Origin: Gloeopeniophorella convolvens
Taxonomy: Eukaryota; Basidiomycota; Agaricomycetes; Russulales
DNA: 64,000 nt
NCBI GenBank assembly: GCA_022496205.1
Contig: WTXD01000040.1
Coordinates: 62,001-126,000 of the forward strand
Direction of reading: 5' to 3'
How positions within the stretch are numbered: the first letter of the stretch is position 1; each line of letters begins with the position of its first letter. Position numbers and translations under genes: made by a program. Of this stretch, positions 54,913 through 64,000 are shown in pieces. Under the pieces are notes generated by a model that saw only the letters and a program-made list of their open reading frames with translations, had not been told where the DNA came from and did no database searches.

Positions 54913-57900
54913 CTATGATAATACCTTTCCCACTGGCCCGGTATGATTATTGATGGGGGTGCCACTCGTCCTCATTCGTCGTTGCTGTCTGTTCGCTGGT
55001 GTAAGTCATGACAGTTGACACAAGCTAGCTGGAAGACACTTACCACGGTCATTCACGTAGTACACCGAGTCGGGGGTCGGGTCCTCGGCGATGGGGGCGA
55101 GGCTGCTCCTGTTTCTGTTCGATGAAGGCGGCGACTCGCCGAACCCGCTGTGCCGTCGTCGAGGCGGCGGGAATGGGTGCGGCGGCGGCACCGGCGGCAT
55201 GTTGCTTCCCGGGTCTCCCGGGTCCATGCTGTCCATGTCGTCGTGCGGGGCAGCAGAAAGGCCACCTGGGTCCACCATGTTCGTGCTATCGTAGCCGCTG
55301 TCGAAACGCTCTGTGTTGGGTGGCACAAAGTCGGGCGAACCACGGCGTGAGATGGATCGGCGCCGGGAGCGAGGTACGCTCGCCGTGGCGGGCCCGACAT
55401 CGGGAGCGTGTCCGGAAAGACCCCACTGGGTCCAGGGTGAGGGGTACATGGGTCGACGTATGAATTCATAGTGACTGTACTGGGGACTCGGCATGTAGTA
55501 AGGAGTCGGAACTGTCGGAGCTTCGTCCTCGGAATCGTCGTCTGTGGAGTTTTCGTCTGGTGTAGAACGGGGCAGGGCGTCAACCCGGTTGATCATCTCC
55601 AGCAGTGGCAGCAGGTGCTCTCTGCCTCTGGGAGAGGCAGCAGTAGAGGCGCTGCGGACCGAGTCGCGGAAAGGTTTGAAGCGAGACCATATTCTGGGAG
55701 AGGCGCCGCCCATCGGCAGGAGGGTGCTGTCGATGATCTTCTCGAGGAGCTTCCATGTCTTCTTCACATTCTCCGAGACCGTCTCTCCTGTCTCGTCTTG
55801 TACCATGTCAAAGGATAGCTTCCCAAGCCTGTGGAAACTTGACAAAGGACCATCGCGGAGAAGCGATATCACCATATCTTCAGCTGCCACCCTTAACCCG
55901 GGCATTGTGCTGGCTCCAGGTTTCAGCGGAGAAATCGAGAACTGGGTCCGGTATTCTTCTCCGGTTTCCAAGGCGTCACAGATCTGGAGCAGTGAGTGGA
56001 TGGAATACATGTTGAGGGAATCACCGCGACTCCGCAGTCTAGCGAATTGAGCCAGCGACGCGTGGAAGAACTGAGCACGAAAGAAGTTGTCGCGATACAC
56101 CAAAGAGCTGTCAAAGAACGTGCTACGCGCGACCTCCTTGTCGTATCGCGAGACATCCTCAATGAGTAGATCCAATTCGGGTACGTGCCAATTTATGTTG
56201 GGAGAGCCTTCGAGGATGACGAATAACTCATCGAGTAAGTTGTGGAACGTATTGACGATCCTCCCTTTCTCCGGAGAGGGGGTCTCGTACAGGAAGCACT
56301 TGGAAAGATGGGAGTGAAGTTTCGCCCACAGTTGGTCCTCAGTGACGATACGCTCCAAGAGTGCCCTCGAGACGTCGGAGGGAGTCGAGGCGATGTAGCG
56401 AGGAAGGTGGGCGACGAAAGCCTCCAGGAGGTCGTAAGCATCGAGTTGGTCCAGTCCGAATAGTATCCCAACTTGGCGTTGCCTGGGAGTGCATGCAAAC
56501 ACCTCGGAGAGGCGCAGTCCCCTCGCTACCATGTCCAGGATTTCGAGGAGCTGGGAAATATAAAACCTGTCTCCTTCATGATTCTTGGCGCTGGAACGCA
56601 CCCTGCTATGTACATCATGGAAACGTGACTGAGTCATGGGCGGTGCTTGGGCATGGATGGTATTGAGTGCCTCGATAAGCACATTCATCGTCTCCCAAGA
56701 CATGGGAACATAGTCATCTTGAGTAACGAATCGGGACAGAAGTGCATTGGCTAGGACTGCCAGGTTGATGAGCGGTCCATCGTGCAAGAGATCGGACCAC
56801 ATCTCCTGGTCGCTTGGAGGGGGGTGTATGGTGGCAGTGGAAATGATGGAATAGGTCCACCGGGAAACGTCCAAGGTCTTCCACGATCGAATGGTGTAAT
56901 ACAACGGAAGTAGGTATCCCGGGAATGTGCGCACAGCAGTGTCTTGGGGGTCCGAACGCTCCAGAGAGGCGAGGAGTCCCAGGATGGTGAGGCCCATCAC
57001 GCACGAGGCACGCAGGGCTACTGTGTGGTCCAGTGAGCTACAAAAGGGCACGAGAGGCTGCATGATTGTCTCTATGTCGCCACCCTCTAACACGGGTCCC
57101 GGAGAGACAGCAGACGTCCCGGAGGCCGCTTGTAAGGAAACAGCGGTCTCCGAGATCATCTGCAAGGAGTCGGCGCAAGCCACTGCGCGGGACATGCGCT
57201 CATCCTCCCCAAGCTCTGGTGACACGACACATGTTGTGAAATGCTCCCTGATACGCCAAAGGAAGCCATCGGCTGCAAGGCCCTCGATCAACATCTTCGT
57301 ATCGGTAACGGGGGAGTGAATGTAGCCGGGAAGACCCTTCAGGAAAACGTCCATATCGTCTTCATCAAGCTCTTGCAGGAGCCAATGCATCGCAGACCGG
57401 TCGAGGGTGGAGGCTCGTCTCTTGGTTTCCTTCATGAGAACTCGTGCCCTGTCAACGTGAATGCTCCCCGGAAAACTGGTAACCCCCCAGATCCTGCTCA
57501 CGCGGCCGTTTGGGGAATGCCGGAAGGGTCGTAAGAGAAGGTGGAAGGATGATCGGATGATATTTGAGCAGGCCTGAAGCGGTGTCGTGAGAGCGGTTTG
57601 GTAGGGAGAGTTCTTGACGATGAGCGGGACCAGGCTGAGGGTTAGGTATACTGCCAGAAGGCCAACGGATGAATAGCGAGCAATCTTTCCCAGGAGCGCA
57701 TCGACAGAATGGAGGAAGTCACTGAGCGCAAAAAAAGAAGAGGAAGACGGAAACATGGAGGAGGACCGGGACGCCGTAGACCAGTCTCCTCATTTGGAAC
57801 TGTGATAGGCCTTCGAATAGGTAAGCGCGGACCTGGCCACGTTTGCGCGGTGCGGCACTTGGTTGCGAGTGCTGTATGTATTCACGCGCCCATTGCTGGA

Positions 57901-58440
57901 TCAAGGTAGATAGTAGGGCGCTTGTAACGCTCATGAAGAGACTGAGGAACATAAGGATGTTGATACGAATGGCGGAGATGGGCTTTGTAAATTGCAGCTC
58001 CTGGTCGAGGGAAGAGGCAGGGATGGCCACGCCGTCTGATCGAGTGGCCAATTGGGTGAGAATTGCTACGATCTGGGTCCCAGTATCAGGTTGGAGCGTC
58101 TTGTATGTTTCCACGAGAAAGGTCGCGACAATCGCAGAGAATAGACCAGTCTGGTCGGCGACTGTGAGTGGATGGCGATGGATGGGATGACTGATCTTAC
58201 GAAGATAAGCACAGAGTCTGCACTAGCTTTCCAGCTGTTGACGAGAGCCATGTCGTACTTTTCTGACTCCGCGCCATAGAGCTTCCACATATGAGTGGAA
58301 GTATCGCCATATCCCGCATCTTCGTGTCGGAATTTGTAAGGTCAAGGCTAAGGGAGAGTTCAAGAGGATAGGCGCACCCTTGTTGTCTTCATCTCCACGA
58401 GCAGCTGGCGGTGCGGTGTCCTTTCTGCGGGGTAATTCGA
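54913..58440 (-). CDS. Second DUF6535 protein, about 1,100 aa, frame broken at a T7 run
   Basis: Exons: 58378-58440 (partial, upstream start not found), 58201-58319 (119 nt), 55044-58150, 54913-54995. The domain reads MWKLYGAESEKYDMALVNSW, then SVLIF / TGLFSAIVATFLVETYKTL across an intron, then INILMFLSLFMSVTSALLST, IQQWAREYIQHSQ and VLLHVSVFLFFF. There the frame ends in a run of seven T on the coding strand (plus 57730-57736); with six T it would continue ALSDFLHSVDALLGKIARYS, which is the open frame from there to 55044. The second half is a long helical region (FLKGLPGYIHSP, LLEILDMVARGL, LLDELFVILEGSP) resembling helical-repeat C-termini of this family, then a polar tail. The overall exon phase sum also demands one base fewer. 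It shares the 119-nt exon with the DUF6535 gene at 18.6-20.7 kb. A real lesion or a homopolymer error are both possible. Confidence 0.82.
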
Positions 58441-59601
58441 CTATCCGAGTCGTCCATCAGGTCAGCTGCGGCAACGCCACAGGCATAAAATGTCAGGCGT
58501 ACCTTCGCCCCGACTCTCCACATCACCATGGGCTGTTGAGGGTGACATTGAATGTGTGTAGGCACGCAGGAGAGCGCGCAAAGCCCATTTGACTTCGTCA
58601 CATGCCGTATACGCGTATATACATAAAACCGATGCTGCAATTGGGCCTGCAGTCATATTCTTAGCCACTTATCAGCGATATATGGAGGTGACGGCTGCAG
58701 GCTCCGCGCCGCGTCGCAGGGATCTGACAAGAAAGCAGAATTCGGTAGTAACGCCCCCATGGGCCCGGGCGTGGCGCCTCCAGAGCAGCGTGCCACTGAT
58801 GGCAGGGGATGGGTAACAGGTGTTGCTGGTTGTCGCTGAGAGCCCCGCTGAGCTGGCGCGACGGCGCAGGCCGAGGACTCATCCCGCCTGCAGTTTGCAA
58901 GGTGCAATGCGCGTCGGAGTCTTTTATTCTCTTTCGGTCGCGCTCCATGACCAGTGACAGCTGTGTGAGCGGCGCTTGTCGTCGTTCCGGTACACGGAAT
59001 GTCATAGCTGTCATCGCTCGGGCTTGTATTGTTCTCGGTGTGGTGCGCGTGGGCCGGTACCACTTGGTGACCCACAGCTCACAGTGCACACCTGGCAGCG
59101 CCATGCGAGGGGGTAGTGGTTAGGCAGCGAGTCCCAAAAATTCTCGACGGTTTTTAGCCAGCGCGACTTGTCTGGACCTTGGCCTCTGGGAGCCCCTGAT
59201 CACAACTTAAACTTGGAGCACTATCGCCTGCATCATGTTGACCCTGCCAGCTCGATACGCACCAGTCCCTGCAAACCTGTCCACTCGTCCTTGTTCTCCA
59301 ATTGTTGCCCCACCGCAGCGTCCCTGACAACCGCTTGACACCTGCCCGGCTCGAGCAACCCATGGACCCATAAACGTCCATACGGATCACCAGCACACCT
59401 TCTCGCGCGCCCGATGCGCCGCCACCACACGCCCTGCAGCCAGAGCCTTTTGTTCGCAGCCTGGCCGCTCCTGAGGAACGGTTACCTCATCGCGAGCTCC
59501 CTTGTCTTTTGCGTGCTGCTTATATGCGCGCGGGGCCGCATGCGGGCAGGGCAACTACAACTACCTTATCTCTTCGCACTTTGCTCGTCCACCGTGCACG
59601 C
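58441..59601. other. Upstream region between DUF6535 gene 2 and the WW-domain gene
   Basis: The left end should hold the missing first exon of the minus-strand DUF6535 gene, which I could not fix. No other gene is recognised. An in-frame upstream ATG for the WW gene lies at 59524. Confidence 0.4.
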
Positions 59602-61918
59602 ATGGCTTCAGCTTCAGGTTTTGAGCAACAGCAGGCTGCGCAGGGCGCCGCCCCCGCCCCTGGCTGTGGTCCGTCCCAGCAGGCTGGGGCGCACCCGGGT
59701 GCGGGCGCAGGCGCGCAGGCGCTGTTCGCATTCGGGCCTGGGTTCAGGGAGCCGCTGCGCACGCCGCTCCCGCCTCCGCCTCCTTCTCACGCCGCCTCCT
59801 CGGCAGCCTCGAGCAGCACGCTCGTGGGCGCATCGCTGAATCTCAAGACGAGCGTGCCGATACTTCCGCCTCCCCAGCAGTGGACCGCGCAGCCCGAGGC
59901 GCCGGTGGAGCCCCTGGGCCATTCACTACAACGGTACGCCTTGGGTCACATGCTGCCCCTGGTCATTGCGGGGCGCTGACCGCCGCGCACAGCGACGACC
60001 ACATGCCTCCCGGCTGGGAGCGCCACGTCCACTTCGACGGGACGACCTACCACCGGCACGCCAACATGCACATGCTCACGCCGGACGACGTCTCCGCGTC
60101 CGCGCCCGACCTCGTGCGCGCCCTCGAGCGCCTGCGCACGGTGACGGTCGCGTCTCTCCGGGCGCATAACCTCCTGCACGACCTCCCGCGCGACGTTGAG
60201 ATCGTCGCGGAGCGCATGAACCCCGAGGTGCCCACCGTGTTCTACTTCGTCTCGGTCGGCGCGGGGTGCGTGATCAACTACGTGGATGCGTGCGCGTGCG
60301 TCAGCCCGTCGCACACCGAGGCGGAGTGCGTGTGTCCGAAGCTGGGTGCGTATCGCGTCCCGGGGGGTTTAAATATCCGTTGGACGCGGGCTAACCCTGG
60401 TTTGACGGGCGGTGCGGCAGGTCTGGAGGTCGCGCCGAAGCGGCGCTTCTGGGAGCACCTCGCGGCATACCCGATGCACCTCACGGCGCTGCCGCGCGAC
60501 GCAGAGGCGGACTTCCTGACAGCGCTCACGCACGGCGCGAACGGTGCGTCCCCATACTCCCCCGCCCACCCGCGACAGCGCTGTGCTGAGGCAGCGCCCG
60601 GCAGAGCGCATCCTCGACGAACGCAAGTCGATGTTCCCGTACACGGACGAGCAGGCGCGCCGCTTCATGCAGGTCTACCGCGACCTCAAATGTACGCCCC
60701 CCGCTCCTTCCCGGCGCCCACCCGCCCGCCCACTCACCCATGCGCGCGCACTGGCAGCCGTGCCGTACAGCCAGGGCCGCGCGTCCGTCCTCCCCGCGCT
60801 CGCCTGGCACATCGCGCGCGTGCTGGCGCCCATCGCGGACGTGCGCGCGCGCTACCACCACGGCACGCCGCGCGCGCGGCTCTACCGCGACATCGCGGTG
60901 CCGCCGCCGTCGCGCGGCGAGCGCGCGTGCGACGCGCTCCTGTTCTGCGTGCTGCTCGGCACGCACCGCGCGTACCGCGCGCGGCTCGCGGGTGCGCGCC
61001 CGCGCGGGCGGGTGTACGTGCCTGATTTCCGGGAGGTGGTGCGCGGGATGCTGGTGGAGTGGACCGACTCGAACCTGCTCGCGACGGTGTTTGTCTCGTG
61101 CGTTGTGCGCTGTGCCTGGTGGCTGACCCCGCGCTGACTTTGCACGCAGCGCGAACGTCGCGTTTCTGGCTGTTCCGGTGCGTCCGCATATCAGCTGTGG
61201 GGCTGGTCTGGGCTGATGCACACACGCGCGCGCGCCGCAGGAGGTCAGCGCGCTGCAGCGCACCGCGTCGCTCGCCTCGACGCTCTTCTCGATGCTCTCG
61301 ATCGTGCTCGGTGTGCACCACGTCTGGCGGCACAGGCGGCACGCCGACGCAGACGAGGACGCTGCCGTATGTCCCTCCCTTTCCCCCTCTCCCGGTGCCC
61401 GCTCACCTCGCCCGCAGACGCGCTACCTCCGCCCGCGCTTGCCGTACACATCCTCTCTCACGCCCCTCGCGTGCCTCCTCGCGCTCCCACTCGCCGCGCT
61501 CCTCTGGGCCGCAGCCGCCTTCACGCTCGCCGTCGCGTCCTACAGCCTCTCCCCGTCCACCGGCGGCGTGCACGCGCGTGCGCTCCTCGGCGCGCTCCTC
61601 GGCGCGCTGCTGCTGCTCGCGCTGCTCGCGGCAGGCGTGTTCTGGGGCGCGTGGCGCGGGCCGGTAAGCGAGGAGCCGGAGGAGGCATACAAGCAGAGGC
61701 CGGTGGGAAGGAAGCTCCATAAGGTCGGGTGGGCGGTGCGTGTGAGGCGAGCGGTACGGCGCGGGCGGGAGGGGGTGGAGAGGGCACGGGCGGACGTGTG
61801 GGCGTGGTTGAGTGCGCGTGCGGTGCGCGCAGGCAGCGGGAAGGCTGGCTCGGAGGGGTCGGCGGCGGGCGCAGAGCCGGGGAGGGAGCGCGCCGGCGCG
61901 GCGGACACTCACGTGTAG
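59602..61918 (+). CDS. WW-like-domain multi-helix membrane protein, 629 aa
   Basis: Eight exons (59602-59933, 59993-60345, 60421-60543, 60605-60691, 60758-61097, 61150-61177, 61241-61366, 61418-61918) with consistent phases. After an Ala/Gly/Pro-rich leader comes a WW-like segment, HMPPGWERHVHFDGTTYHRH; the first Trp is present, but the second conserved Trp and Pro are not obvious. Then come RFWEHLAAYPMHLTALP, FPYTDEQARRFMQVYRDL and LAWHIARVLAPIADVRARY. The C-terminal third has hydrophobic segments (SANVAFLAVP, ASTLFSMLSIVLGVHHV, LTPLACLLALPLAALLWAAA, LLGALLGALLLLALLAAGVF) and ends in a basic then Ala/Gly-rich tail. I recall this architecture from other agaricomycete genomes without a known role. 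The 28-nt exon 61150-61177 encodes the ANVAFLAVP block. An in-frame ATG at 59524 would add 26 residues; I preferred 59602 for its G at +4. Confidence 0.8.
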
Positions 61919-61919
61919 C

Positions 61920-61925
61920 AATAAA
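61920..61925 (+). terminator. AATAAA right after the WW-gene stop
   Basis: Hexamer starting two bases after the stop codon. If used, the 3' UTR would be very short, so it may be chance. Confidence 0.3.
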
Positions 61926-62109
61926 CGGTACTATTCTATGTAATCGTGTGTTAGGACATGTATACTAGCTATATTCTACGCAACGGGCCGGCCACGGCGG
62001 TGCAACAACAGTTAATGCAAAGAAAACAAGAGGACACAAAAGCAAGATACGGTCCATATTGGGGCTGGTGGATACAGTGGGCGGACGGAGCGCGACAGAG
62101 GATGCGGGA

Positions 62110-64000
62110 CTAGAGCTTGGCGATAAGCATCGCGACGAGCGCGTAGCCGACCATGGCGGGCGGGGTGACAACGCAGTAGGACCAGAAGATAGTGCGGCTG
62201 ATGAGGCGCTCAAACGCGTCGCCCGAGACGGCCTGCGTGATCTGCGCCCACCATATACCGTCAGCCGTTAAACATGCAACTGAGACGGCGCACGCACCTG
62301 GGAAAGCGTCAGCGCGGGCGGCGCGGCGAGCAGGAGCACGAGGCTGAGTATAAACACGGGGCTGGCCACGACGCGTTAGCACACACACACAGACATAAAC
62401 AGCTGGCACGCACTCCTCGAACACGCGCGGGTTGTCCTGGAGCGCGCCAAGCACCATCAGCGGGATGAACAACGCGGGCACGATGCCATCCGCGCGAGGA
62501 TCGCCACAACACCGTCTTGCCCTCCCCGCTGCTGCCGCTGCTCCGCGTGCGCACCACTGCGTCACGCGCATTTTCTTCCCTCTCCTCGCCACCCTTGACG
62601 CTGAACAGCTCGCGCAGGCTGCTCGCGAGCGACGCACGGCGCCAGCTCCGCGGCGCATCCGGCGGCGCGGGGCGGTAAAAGTACGCGCCGAGGACGACGA
62701 GGGTGATTGGGATGGAGCAGTTGCCCGCCTGCGTGAGCGCGCCCTTGACGGGGCGCAGGTGCGCCTCGAGCATGTGCTGCAGCGGCTGTACAAGCGCGAC
62801 GAGCAGCGAGACGAGCGACGCCCACAGCGGCGGCGTCAGGAAGTTTGTGACGGCGCGCCAGGTGGCGCGCAGCGCCGCCCGATGCGGTGGAGGAGCGTAG
62901 GCGGCGGGCGCGCCCAAGCAGGCGTCGGGAGGAGTTCCTCTCTTCCTCACTGTCATCGGAAGAGGTGGGGTGCGGCAGTCGTCCGCGGGAGGTCGACGTT
63001 GGACGTGTACGGCGTGTTTGGGAACGAGTAGAACATCGGCGCAGGTTCTGTTGCGGTGCGCGCCGCGGTGCGGGTGCAGGTGCGGCTCGTCTTGCGGCTG
63101 ATCGAGAGTGATCGCCGGGAGCGCGGCTGATCGAGGAGGGCCTGGGCCGGACTGGGCTGTCGTCGTGTTCCGGGTCCACCCGGACGTCTGGCCATCCGTC
63201 AGGGTGGCGCGTCGTCGCGCGGGGCCTCGTCGGCCTCGTCGAGTGGATCGGCCCTGGAGAGGAGGCGGACGCCGTAGCTCCAGCGGAGCTGTCATACGTC
63301 GGGGCGTTAGTGGCGCCGCGCGCGTGGGGGCGTTGCCACTCACGAATTGTCCGAGGGTGCTGCAGAGGAGGAGGTAGGTGAGGGCGCGGCCGACCATGGC
63401 ATCCTTGTTGTCGTCCTTGCCCCACTTGAGGCCCGGGACGGTGACGACGAGGGACTGGAGGAGGGCGACGGGGAGCGAGTTGGAATTCATGAACGTGGCA
63501 GCGGCCATGGCAAAGTTTCTGGAGATGTCGTGAGCAATGGAATAGGCAGGTACACCGGCTGACGCACCGCTGGAGGGTTGAGCCTGAAGAGACAGCCAAG
63601 AGCCATGCCACTACCAAAGAGACGACGCTAACGAGCATGAAGAATATGGGGATGATCCATAGCTCGCGTAATTTGGCTGGGAGAGGTCAGCATTGGCGGA
63701 GTCGAGGAAGAGGCAAGGCACACCTGGAGAGAGGAAAAAGGCAACCTTTGAAAAGAGAAGACATGGCGTGAAGAAGTTGACGTTGATAATGTTGAGTTGC
63801 TGGATAGGGCATGAATTGAGGGGTCGACTAGAAGAGTTCGGAACAGACGGACCTTTTGTGTTTTTTTATCGAGAATGCCACGACGAGCGAGCACGTAGCC
63901 GGCGATGCATACGAGGATGACCTGGATGATCGACTGCGGGGCGGATGTGAGCTGCGGACCATCCCGGGGTGAAGGGAGCTCACGCCAAAGACGGTCTGAA
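62110..64000 (-). CDS. Auxin-efflux-carrier (AEC) family transporter, 5' end beyond window, frame disrupted
   Basis: The family relates to yeast Ecm3 and plant PIN-like carriers. Exons from the right: 63984-64000 (partial), 63853-63933 (IIQVILVCIAGYVLARRGIL), 63724-63799 (QLNIINVNFFTPCLLFSKVA), 63568-63676 (KLRELWIIPIFFMLVSVVSL), 63344-63518 (NFAMAAATFMNSNSLPVALL, ALTYLLLCSTLGQF). A loop region follows (LRWSYGVRLLSRAD, FYSFPNTPYTSNVDL). Then TNFLTPPLWASLVSLLVALV, GNCSIPITLVVLGAYFYRP, IVPALFIPLMVLGALQDN, 62298-62361 and 62110-62241 (ITQAVSGDAFERLISRTIFW). Conserved peptides are all present but lie in different frames: at 62480-62515 two single-base gaps separate GEGKTV, VAILARMA and IVPALF, and at least two more changes occur in the loop (62900-63288). 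A pseudogene, or uncorrected indels in GC-rich sequence. Introns cannot explain the 62.5-kb breaks because they fall inside a conserved helix. Confidence 0.85.

Noticed and set aside
1..64000. CRISPR array, bacterial operon or riboswitch
   Set aside because: The intron-rich eukaryotic gene structure makes these irrelevant, and no regularly spaced repeats were seen.

Overview
The window reads as nuclear DNA of a filamentous basidiomycete, most likely an agaricomycete of polypore type. The evidence is GC-rich coding sequence with many short introns (about 48-70 nt, GT..AG, often GTGCGT or GTGAGT donors), and families typical of mushroom-forming fungi: two DUF6535 proteins, two related seven-helix proteins, a DUF7729 cell-surface protein, a DUF1769 protein and a WW/membrane protein. 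I built gene models by hand from splice signals, reading phase and remembered family patterns. Where all exons are listed, the exon phases add up to an intact frame unless stated otherwise.

Left part (1-20.7 kb): DHH1-type DEAD-box helicase (-), DUF7729 surface protein (+), DUF1769 protein (+, frame broken by an 8-bp tandem duplication), a free-standing DUF2156 lipid aminoacyltransferase-like protein (-), a membrane-anchored alpha/beta hydrolase of the steryl acetyl hydrolase type (+), an unrecognised 512-aa protein (+) and a DUF6535 protein (-).

Middle (20.7-31.4 kb): about 10.8 kb where I can support no gene. It is followed by two adjacent small single-pass membrane proteins (31.5-32.9 kb) with matching intron positions and phases. 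Then come a seven-helix membrane protein (-, 34.9-36.3 kb) and a 963-aa PH-domain protein (+, 38.3-41.4 kb).

Right part (42-64 kb): a 16-exon tail-anchored aldehyde dehydrogenase (-) divergent from an MFSD5-like transporter (+), a degenerate histone H2A pseudogene (+), a 14-exon secreted sedolisin peptidase (-), a second seven-helix protein (+), a second DUF6535 protein (-, frame broken at a T7 run), a WW/multi-helix protein (+), and an auxin-efflux-carrier-type transporter (-) that runs off the right edge and has several frame breaks.

There is no operon logic here and no obvious biosynthetic cluster. A loose lipid theme exists: DUF2156 (possibly sterol aminoacylation), a steryl-ester-type hydrolase 1.6 kb away, and a fatty-aldehyde dehydrogenase. 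The most interesting points are the DUF2156/hydrolase neighbourhood, the small-membrane-protein pair, the H2A pseudogene, and several single-site frame breaks that are either young lesions or assembly errors.
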